Source: Fragum whitleyi
Taxonomy: Eukaryota > Mollusca > Bivalvia > Cardiida > Cardiidae
Length of the DNA stretch: 64,000 bases
Assembly (NCBI GenBank): GCA_948146395.1
Contig: OX411548.1
Location: forward strand, 35,658,912-35,722,911
Reading direction: 5' to 3'
The position numbers and the translations under genes were made by a program. The notes below the pieces were generated by a model that saw nothing but the letters and a program-made list of their open reading frames with translations, was not told the origin of the DNA and did not search any database. Positions within the stretch are counted from its first letter, which is position 1; every line of letters begins with the position of its first letter. Below, one piece after another: positions 56,066-64,000 of the stretch.

Positions 56066-56286
56066 TAAAGCCGCCGAATGCGTTCGTGAACGTTTCTCAA
56101 AGGCAAGATAGTTATCTTAAACGAATATGTACAATAAAAGTAAACTTGATTTCTTAAAGATTATCTTGAATTTGCCCTTCCAAAATTTCGGAATGCAAAT
56201 GAGTATGACGCGATGATCTAAATTTAGACCGAACTTGATGAATATTTATTTTCACGCAACGTTTCAGACTACCATTGAAAACAAAG
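56066..56286. promoter_or_regulatory. Candidate bidirectional promoter, CpG-rich
   Basis: CpG dinucleotides are frequent here and through about 56700, while flanking DNA is strongly depleted of them. The minus-strand first exon starts at its left edge and a plus-strand 5' exon with a strong donor lies at its right edge. I see no clear TATA box placed for either gene. The layout suggests two divergent transcripts from one open region. This is inference from base composition and splice sites. Confidence 0.45.
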
Positions 56287-56343
56287 ATGGAGTCAATAAA
56301 CACTGCGAGAGAATCGGACGGAAGCATAAGTTGAAATTCTGAG
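56287..56343 (+). other. Candidate plus-strand 5' exon with a short upstream ORF
   Basis: A consensus donor (GAG then GTAAGG, intron from 56344) ends this exon. It contains an ATG in good context (AAAGATGG) at 56287 that encodes only 15 residues (MESINTARESDGSIS) before a TGA at 56332-56334, nine bases before the splice site. It is therefore most likely a 5' UTR exon with a small upstream ORF that could dampen translation of the main frame. The transcript start is not known. Confidence 0.38.
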
Positions 56344-58184
56344 GTAAGGCGATTGTGAAACGTCGCATTTATTAAACTGCAAATCTCTCAGTGGTTGTTT
56401 TCAATGCGATCTTTGCCTACGAATTAATGATACGGTAGATTCCGTTGCAGAAAAGACGTATTTTTACAGCAAAATGAGGAAAGGGGCCCCGATGGGAGAA
56501 AACTGTAGCAATTCTGATCAATTCGTTTTCTCATTTTTTCTATCATTACTCTTTCAATCATTCATTTTTCGTCCTGAAAATTGAAATCATTTTATGTTCT
56601 GAGTCGCTGAACGTCGCTTTGACTGAATCTTCGAACGTTTTTCGCTCGAAACATAATTCGCCCCGTGTCCGTTCGTACTTATTCCAGTTTAATTCTCTTC
56701 CTGTTCGCTATTGGACCGTTCTATCCATCTCATTTATGCTGTTTAAGAAAACAATAATTTGAAATATTTTCCGATTTTGTCATGTCTTGGATCAAACACT
56801 TATGAAACAACAAAAAAAAAAAAAAAAAAAAAGAGGGACATATGATATAATACATCAAATATTTTCAGCAACGATTCTGGTATTCAGATCTTTGAAAAAA
56901 AAGGTTAACAATTACTAATAGATATTCCTGCAAAAATATACGAAATTGCTGTGTCAGTAAATCCTTGAATGCTCAAGCTAATTATATACTATGCAAAATC
57001 AGTTGTGTGCCTAGGCGTAACAAGGATTTTGAAATTTATACGCACTCAGGAAGGCGACCACCAAATAACATAAAGGATAAAGGCAATGTTTGGACTGTGA
57101 CAAAAGATGAATGTCATCCATCTGCCTCCCCCCTCCCCAGGCTCTTTTTATGAATTGAGCATTGATCAATAACCAAAAACATCGTGAAAAAAGCTTAAAT
57201 AAGCTGTAATTTCTATGTTATGATCATTCATCTGATCAACAACATTTTTCGAAAGAGGATTTATTTTTATTATGCACTTGCGTAATTTGCATAATGGGAA
57301 CCATGTTCTCAGAATGTAATTGATGGACATCAACCAAGTTTCACTGGAATGATCCTTGAGTGAACTTTTATCATGCAGCGAAAAATTAATGTCATTGGAT
57401 GAAAAATATGTCTTTTATGGGCAGAGGTCATTTCTCTTTATGTTATATAGTGGAAACTTTGAAATTCATTCCAACATCAGTAAAACCCAAAATATCTTAA
57501 AATCTAGGCAAACCTTAAATTTGCTATTTCAAGAATTTCAAGCCTGTGGAGCGACTCAAGCCATTCATGGCTTTCTAGTTTCCATTCCCACAAAATTCTG
57601 TTTCTCTTGTATATAGAGAATTTTTAATATATATATATTGGTATTTTACAATACTCAATACTAGTAAAAAATCCATTGAACTTAGCAAAATAAAAAATTT
57701 ACTCATTTCCTCATGATTGTTATTTTCTGTTTACAGCTCACTATATCAATATCAAATTGAATTGATTATTCACAGGATACCCCCATTTTAAAAAAAATAA
57801 TACTCACTGGGAAACTTTTTTTTTTAAATTCATGGAGAAATGAAATTAAAAACCTTATCTCACTGTATGTACATGCAAAGCAGATTCAAACACAAGTTTG
57901 ATTTGGTTTTTAGTGTCATTCCAATGTAATTAATTTGAATTTCCTCTAATCTAATATCATCAAGGTAAAAAATAAAAGATTTCACTATTATGATAGATTT
58001 CTTTTGGGACTACAGTGCTCAAGCTAAAAATGGCTGTATACCCATTTTCTTTTCAAGGGGGTATGAAATCAATTTTTCTGTCAATAAAAATACACAAATA
58101 TTGATGTAATATTTTATCTATTTAATTAAGAAATATAACAAATTTCTCATCCTGCATTTGATGGTCTTAACATTCTTTTTCAAG
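56344..58184 (+). other. Presumed intron(s) of the plus-strand gene
   Basis: The first 400 bp remain CpG-rich. An A-run is at 56812-56833. A frame from about 57380 to 57616 following CATGCAG could hide an exon but has no convincing donor. The rest is AT-rich. Confidence 0.3.
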
Positions 58185-58243
58185 AACACATAAAGAACAC
58201 ATATCCAGATGAAAGACTACACCATCAAATGGTAGATGCATAA
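58185..58243 (+). CDS. Possible plus-strand terminal coding exon
   Basis: A good acceptor (CATTCTTTTTCAAG, ending 58184) is followed by an open frame entering with two bases and reading HIKNTYPDERLHHQMVDA before a TAA at 58241. The residues look like an ordinary soluble C-terminus. It could be the last exon of the gene that starts at 56287-56343, but no intermediate exon is certain; a frame after CATGCAG at about 57379 is the best candidate. I see no AATAAA close downstream. The frame also stays open upstream to 58135, so part of the signal may be chance. Confidence 0.28.
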
Positions 58244-58570
58244 CAGGAAAAGGGTTATTGTTTGATTTCCTGCCGGAAAGAAAGAGTCTGCTGAGCCACC
58301 ACCAGGGCCTGTTCCAAGTCCAACATGACAAACCTCTATATGTATGAGTATATTTGGGTAAGTATTTAAATGGGGAGTCTGCACTTCCAACTTTGTCCAG
58401 ACTATAATCTATACATTTATGAATTGATTTTGAGCAAATATTGTTAAAGCTCCAATAGAACATGGTCATGAGTAGATTTGCTAATTGGAATGGAAACTTT
58501 CGGATATATTGTAAACTTTTGTTTAGCTGAAAATTGAAGCTCAAGGCTCAGGGTCAATTGTTGAAATTTA

Positions 58571-58861
58571 GCTAGCAGCCATCATAGCACAGTTGTTAGT
58601 GCGCCTGACTGTCAATCAGGAGGTCTTGGGTTAGGTCCCCAACAACAGCACTTATACTTTCCATCTGTTTGTATCCCAATGGGCATCAATGGGTTGATAA
58701 TTGTAGACCTTTGTTGTGTGATAGCAGCTGGAGGTTAGAAAAGGATGTAATGGTTGTACAAGTGTGAGAAATACCAGGAATCTATATTAGGTGCTCCAGC
58801 AACTGCAACATGACTGAAATTTTGTTAAAAGCGGCGTAAACCCCACCAAGACAAACAAACA
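58571..58861 (+). mobile_element. SINE family S1, most complete copy
   Basis: The tRNA-derived head has an A box (TAGCACAGTTGTTAGTGC), an anticodon arm with perfect stem CCTGA/TCAGG and loop CTGTCAA (anticodon GTC, aspartate type), and a B box (GGGTTAGGTCC). The body contains CAATGGGTTGATAATTGTAG, GATAGCAGCTGGAGGTTAG and AGAAATACCAGGAATC. The tail is AAAGCGGCGTAAACCCCACC and ACAAACAAACA. It defines the family seen at 7611, 8330, 34873, 35167, 44110 and 45798. Confidence 0.85.
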
Positions 58862-59784
58862 TCAAAATTCAGCCAATCTAGAATATATCATCTCGAATTA
58901 AAAATGGATTTCAATTGCACTTGCTTTATTCATTCTGCATCAAAATATACACTTTGAAACAAATTTGAAGATTTATACCTCAAATAGCAAGGTTGCAGAA
59001 GAAGGGCTATCACTAAAATCTTAATATTCTGGGGTATGCTATTATAATGCCCCCCTTCGAAGAAGAGGGGGTATATTGCTTTATTTGCACTTGTTGGTCC
59101 GTCAGTATTTATTTTAGTACAGATTTGGAAGATAATTTCCCAACCTTTGCCATATGCTCAAGTGCTTCAAGTTCAAGGAGAACTTGTCAAGCCCATTTAT
59201 TTCTGACTCAATTAGGTAATTTCATTTAGATCTTTCCCTATGAGCTGACAGACGCGCACATACACTGATTTTTATACGCCCGTCGAAGACGGGACGTATT
59301 ATGGGATAACCCGTGGCGTCCGGTTGTCCGCGCGTCTGGCGGCGTCCACTTCTTTGTCCCGAGCATAACTCTGTCACTTGAAGTCCGATGGACTTCAAAC
59401 TTGGAAATTGTATTTTTCTCATCATTGCGGAGTGCAGTGCACAAGAACCATAACTCTACCTGGCCTATTTTTTGAGTTATTGCCCTTTGTTGTTTTTCAT
59501 ACTAGAATCTTGTCTTGAGTATATCTCTAAAAGTATAATAGCTAGGATCATGAAACTTCATGGGTGTATAGATCTCACCAAGGGGGAGTGCAGTGCACAA
59601 GAACCACAACTCTACCTGGCCTATTTTTTTGAGTTATTGCCCTTTGTTATTTTTCAGACTTGAATCTTGTCCCGAGTATATCTCTTAAAGCATAATAGCT
59701 AGGATCATGAAACTTCATGGGTGTATAGATCTCACCAAGGGGGAGTGCAGTGCACAAGAACCATAACTATACCTGGCCTATTTT

Positions 59785-61577
59785 TTAGCTCACCTGAGCA
59801 CATCGTGCTCAAGGTGAGCTTTTGTGATCATTGAATGTCCGTCGTCCGTCGTGCGTCGTGTGTCGTCTGTCGTCCGGCGTCAACAATCTTACTGTTTACA
59901 CTCTAGAGGCCACAAATATTACACAATCTTTATGAAACTTGGTCAGATTGTTGGCCAGGTCACAAGGATGAACCCTATTGAAAATAGAAAGAATCCATGC
60001 TATATCAAGGGAAAAGGGGCCTTAAAGACAATTTTCTTGTTTACACTCTAGAGGCCACAAATATGGCCCAATCTTCATGAAACTTGGACAGATTGTCGGC
60101 CAGGTCACAAGGATGAACCCTATTGAAAATGGAAAGGATCCATGCCATATCAAGGAAAAAGGAGCCTTAATGCCAAATTTCTTGTTTACGCTCTAGAGGC
60201 CACAAATATTACACAATCTTTATGAAACTTGGTCAGATTGTTGGCCAGGTCACAAGGATGAACCCTATTGAAAATGGGACGGATCCATGCCATATCACAG
60301 GAAAAGGGGCCTTAATGACATTTATCTTGTTTACGCTCTAGAGGCCACAAATATGGCCCAATCTTCATGAAACTTGGTCAGGATGTTTGTCAGGTCACAA
60401 GGATTGACCCTATTGAAAATGGAAAGGATCCATGCCATATCAAGGGAAAATGGGCCTTAAAGATGATTTTCTTGTTTACACTCTAGAGGCCACAAATATG
60501 GCCCAATCTTCATGAAACTTGGTCAGATTGTTGGCCAGGTCACAGGGATGAACCCTATTGAAAATGGAACGGATCCATGCTATATTACAGGAAAAGGGGC
60601 CTTAATGACATTTATCTTGTTTACGCTCTAGAGGCCACAAATATGGTCCAATCTTCATGAAACTTGGTCAGGATGTTTGTCAAGTCACAAGGATTAAACC
60701 TACTGAAAATGGGAAGAATCCATGCCATATCAAGGGAAAAGGGGCCTTAAAGATAATTTTCTTGTTTACACTCTAGAGGCCACGAAATATGGCCCAATCT
60801 TCATGAAACTTGGTCAGGATGTTTGTCAGGTCACAAGGATGAACCCTATTGAAAATGGAAAGGATCCATGCCATATCAAGGGAAAAGGGGCCTTAATGAC
60901 AATTTTCTTGTTTACACTCTAGAGGCCACACATATGGCCCAACCTTCATGAAACTTGGTCAGAATGTTGGCCAGGTCACAAGGATGAAGCCTATTGAAAA
61001 GGGGAAAGATCCTTGCCATGTCAAGGGAAAAGGGGCCTTAATGCCAAATTTCTTGTTTACACTCTAGAGGCCACAGATATGGTCCATTCTTCATGAAACT
61101 TGAAAAGAATGTTTGCCAGGTTACCAGGAGGAACCCTATTGAAAATGGGCAGGATCTATGCCATATCACAGGAAAAGGGGCCTTAATGCCAATTTTCTTG
61201 TTTACACCCTGGAGGCCACTTATATGGCTATATCTTCATAAAACTTGGTCAGGTCTCAAGAATGAACCTTATTGAAAAAGGGAAGGATACATGCAATATT
61301 AAGGGAAAAGGGGCCTGACAATTTATGTTTACACTCTAGTCTCTAGAGGCCACAAATTTGGTTAAATAGTCATGAAACTTGGGCAGAATGTTGGCCAGGT
61401 CACATAAAACTGGTTTAGAAAAGGCTAGAAACTTATGCAGGGATCATAGGAATAGAATAATGTCTTTCTTTGAATAATCTATTGGTCATTTAATGATCTT
61501 TAAAGCATTTGATTTTGCTAAGGGAGGACTCAAAAAGACGAAGGTGAGCGATATAGGACCATCATGGTCCTCTTGTT
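59785..61577 (+). mobile_element. AGCTCACCTGAGC element nested in the 157-bp array
   Basis: It starts with a hairpin, AGCTCACCTGAGCACATCGT and GCTCAAGGTGAGCT, followed by GTCCGTCGTCCGTCGTGCG. It ends AAGGTGAGCGATATAGGACC and ATCATGGTCCTCTTGTTT. The host unit resumes with AGTTATTGCCC, so the element was inserted in CTATTTTTTGAGTTATTGCC. The middle is a tandem array of a ~145-bp unit (59893-61400). No transposase is present. Confidence 0.7.
59893..61400 (+). repeat. Tandem array, ~145-bp unit, about ten and a half copies
   Basis: TTGTTTACACTCTAGAGGCC recurs at about 59893, 60038, 60183, 60328, 60473, 60618, 60763, 60909, 61054, 61199 and 61326. Each unit then has CTTCATGAAACTTGGTCAGA, CAGGTCACAAGGATGAACCC and AAGGGAAAAGGGGCCTTAA. 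The last unit is shortened. Some neighbours differ in a two-unit pattern (TTTATCTTG versus ATTTTCTTG), hinting at duplication in pairs. Confidence 0.9.
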
Positions 61578-61843
61578 TTAGTTATTGCCCTTTGTTGTTT
61601 TTTCAGACTTGAATCTTGTCCAGAGTATATCTCTTAAAGTATAATAGCTAGGATCATGCAACTTCATGGGTGTATAGATCTCACAAAGGGGGAGTGCAGT
61701 GCACAAGAACCATAACTCTACCTGGCCTTTTTTTTTAGTTATTGCCCTTTGTTGTTTTTCAGACTTGAATCTTGTCCGGAGTATATCTCTTAAAGTATAA
61801 TAGCTAGGATCATGCAACTTCATGGGTGTGTAGATCTCACCAA

Positions 61844-61866
61844 GGGGGGGGGGGGGGGGGGGGGGG
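61844..61866. repeat. Run of 23 G
   Basis: This replaces the AAGGGGGAG seen at the same place in other 157-bp units. It is a local expansion and can form a G-quadruplex; the true length may vary or be misread. Confidence 0.9.
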
Positions 61867-62894
61867 TGCAGTGCACAAGAACCATAACTCTACCTGGCCT
61901 ATTTTTTGAGTTATTGCCCTTTGTTGCTTTTCAGACTTGAATCTTGTCCGGAGTATATCTCTAAAAGTATAATAGCTAGGATCATGAAACTTCATGGGTG
62001 TATAGATCTCACCAAGGGGGAGTGCAGTGCACAAGAACCACAACTCTACCTGGCCTATTTTTTGAGTTATTGCCCTTTATTGTTTTTCAGACTTGAATCT
62101 TGTCCGGAGTATATCTGTAAAAGTATAATAGCTAGGATCATGAAACTTCATGGGTGTATAGATCTCACCAAGGGGGAGTGCAGTGCACAAGAACCATAAT
62201 TCTACCTGGCCTATTTGTTGAGTTATTGTCCATTGTTGTTTTTCATACTAGAATCTTGTCCGGAGTATATCTCTAAAAGTATAGTAGCAAGGATCATGAA
62301 ACTTCATGGGTGCAAAAAATATTCATTCAAAATAACCCCAGTTCCATTCAAACCCCCAGTTAATACTAAGCAGTGTGACGGGCGTATCTTGTGACAATTT
62401 GGCACCTTGTTCATATTAAAAATTATGTTTTGCTGTCTGTAATAGACCTTAGAAAACATAGCATGGTAGAATGACCATCATATATTTAGAAAATCTATGC
62501 AAGGTTCTGTTTGGCAATAAGTCAACAACTAGGGCAATACATGTTTCTGTGAAAAGGATAAGTGATGTAATGTTCAGACTAAACCAGAATGAAATGGGGT
62601 TTAGTAGATACGCCTATTTCTATTTGCAGGAGGAGTAGAGGCTAATTTCAGGACCCTTAGAATCTGATAATCCACTTGAACTATATGGACGCATTGGCTG
62701 GACAGGGAAAGTTATAGATAAAAAAATCAGGCATAAAGAAAACATGACACAAGGCTAAATTCAGTGTGAAAGAAAATATCGAAAGTTGTATTGTTCTAAT
62801 GCCGTTTGCAAGCCAGAAACCTTTTACACAAGATTTAATAGCTTGATGTTTTCAGACAAAACTTGACGTATTGATATAGCCTTGGTATTGTGGT

Positions 62895-63120
62895 CTTGGT
62901 CGTCATTGTTGTGCAAAAACTTTGAAATTTTGTGATATCTCTAGCTCTACTGAAGGTATTGACTTGAAATTTGGCACACATGTTCACCATCAAAAGAGCA
63001 AACTATACTATTAAGGGGAATAACTGTAGATGCATTTTGTGCAAATAATGCCCCTTTTTCAACTTAGATTTTTTCCCCATCCAGCACTCAACAGCCGAGC
63101 GTAGGCACTCGAAAGGAGTT
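62895..63120. repeat. Interspersed repeat, same family as 16110-16535
   Basis: GACTTGAAATTTGGCACACA, TGTTCACCATCA, AATGCCCCTTTTTCAACTTAG and TCCAGCACTCAACAGCCGAG match the other copy in order. Confidence 0.5.
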
Positions 63121-63228
63121 CTCTTTTTCTAATCATATATCTCTGGGACTTTTTTGTTTGTTAGTTCTATAGGTGTTAATAGCTGTGATGTGTTTGAGGC
63201 AGCTGTTGTGGACAGTTTGTTGTACAAT

Positions 63229-63400
63229 TTTATATGCCCAACGAAAGATGGGACATATAATGTGATCGTCCGGGTCTTTCAGGTGGTGACCACTTCTTTG
63301 TCCAGACCATAAGTCTGTCATCCTGACATGAAATCTAGCAAAAATATTCCTCTAATGGTTAGAGTACAGTGCGAAAGGATCATAAATCTACCTAGCATTT
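63229..63400 (+). repeat. Start of an ATACGCCCGTC-type element, partial
   Basis: TTATATGCCCAACGAAAGAT, GGTGACCACTTCTTTGTCC and AGTACAGTGCGAAAGGATCA align with the first part of the element at 59271. It is cut short by the next element. Confidence 0.5.
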
Positions 63401-64000
63401 CAGCTCACCTGAGCACAAAGTGCTCATGTTAGCTATTATGATCACCCGCTGTCCGTCTGGCGTCTGTCAAAATTTTTAAACAAAAACTCCTCCTTTACTA
63501 CTAGGATGATTTACACCAACTTTCAAATGAATGTTCCCCAGAATAACTAAAATAATTTATATTGGTTGAAAACTGTATGCCATGGCAACAAAAGTGATAT
63601 TTCTAAAATAAAATTGGACAGGCAGGGGCAGAGCATTTTGGGGAGGGGGATGGGTTGGATCAAACTAGAAATCTTAATGATATCTGTTTCTACTGAACCA
63701 TGACCCCTACAGGCTTAGAATTTGCCATGGATAATCTGCTCATAATTATCAAATAGCTAAAATCATGACAGGGTTACAACCAGGGGCAGAGCAACAGGTG
63801 AGAGTTGGTAGGACTCAGACGAAATAAGACATCTTCAAAATTCTTCTTCTCTTTCTAAACCAGGTCCCCAACAGCCTGTATATTTGGCATGAATCATCAG
63901 TTCATTGACCTTTATTTAGCTAAAATCATGTCTCTTTCACCATCAGGTTTTGAATGATAAGGGGAGGGGGTAGTACTCAGGTATCAATTAAGAAATCTTC
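63401..64000 (+). mobile_element. Second AGCTCACCTGAGC element, runs off the window
   Basis: AGCTCACCTGAGCACAAAGT and GCTCATGTTAGCT form the starting hairpin, followed by GTCCGTCTGGCGTCTGTC. As with 59785, it sits inside an ATACGCCCGTC-type repeat. The inner sequence differs from the 145-bp array. The end is outside the window. Confidence 0.6.

Larger units (their letters stand above)
59271..62394 (+). mobile_element. Repeat element with ATACGCCCGTC ends and a 157-bp array
   Basis: The left end TATACGCCCGTCGAAGACGG and right end GACGGGCGTATC share an inverted ATACGCCCGTC. Inside, AGTGCAGTGCACAAGAACCA recurs near 59431, 59587, 59744, 61693, 61866, 62021 and 62177 with a period of about 156-157 bp. 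The array is split by the element at 59785-61577. Frames that seem open across it come from the repeat. The related element start at 63229 suggests another copy. Confidence 0.7.

Noticed and set aside
58167..58544. 125-codon minus-strand frame
   Set aside because: It is the shadow of the plus-strand terminal-exon candidate and runs into AT-rich sequence with no splice sites.
59824..61275. Open frames in the 145-bp array (59824-60051, 60722-60922, 61093-61275)
   Set aside because: Each is a translation of the tandem unit, with the same peptide recurring at the unit period.
59472..62199. Open frames on both strands in the 157-bp array (for example 59472-59663, 61578-61823, 61906-62199)
   Set aside because: They are the same repeat unit translated in different copies, including a proline run from the G tract. 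They are not genes.

Overview
This window looks like animal nuclear DNA, most likely from a bivalve mollusc. It is AT-rich and CpG-depleted, carries GT-AG style exon boundaries and no bacterial gene organisation, and is packed with repeat types I associate with bivalve genomes: blocks rich in GACCTTGACC that end in CAGACAGA runs, ends of the form TTTATGCCCCCACATC, and elements starting AGCTCACCTGAGCAC. The species-level guess is inference; no marker gene is present to prove it.

Gene content is sparse. The best model is one minus-strand gene that covers most of the window: a short first coding exon (56018-56065), a second exon (54290-54498) and a third (1103-1411). All three have good splice signals and compatible reading phases. 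If they are consecutive, the second intron is about 52.9 kb and almost everything else here is intron. I do not recognise the protein. A CpG-rich stretch at about 56066-56286 looks like a bidirectional promoter, with a short plus-strand 5' exon (to 56343) running the other way and a possible plus-strand last exon at 58185-58243. A possible signal-peptide exon (28081-28119) and a tRNA-Arg-like sequence on the minus strand (28765-28836) sit in a second CpG-rich zone.

The rest is a layered collection of transposable elements. (1) Two families of ~70-85 bp near-perfect palindromes, called A (ends near AAGGGGTCAG) and B (ends near TTGATGGCTCAGC), are inserted at TA and are very dense at 47-52.5 kb; some are inserted inside the loop of another. 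(2) MITEs bounded by TTAA with a piggyBac-like terminus, TTAACCCTTGTCATGCTGAA. (3) hAT-like elements at 32867-33517, 44638-45414 and 49312-50233. (4) Elements with CCGTATTTC termini. (5) A 2.1 kb TA-flanked element at 40738-42830 whose left end and flank were later tandemly duplicated. (6) tRNA-derived SINEs. (7) Tandem arrays with periods of about 146, 58, 157 and 145 bp. (8) Two arrays of CpG-containing octamers, 11823-12130 and 17750-18228, that share inverted ends.

Region by region: 1-6 kb, exon 3, a 146-bp array and GACCTTGACC blocks; 6-12 kb, SINEs, hairpins and TTAA MITEs; 12-18 kb, sequence between the two octamer arrays; 18-25 kb, old repeats, a CCGTATTTC element and nested MITEs; 25.4-30 kb, CpG-rich zone; 30-37 kb, MITEs, hAT and a 58-bp satellite; 38-43 kb, 157-bp array, duplication and the 2.1 kb element; 43-54 kb, hAT elements and the hairpin cluster; 54-58.3 kb, gene 5' end and promoter; 58.5-64 kb, SINE and nested tandem-array elements.
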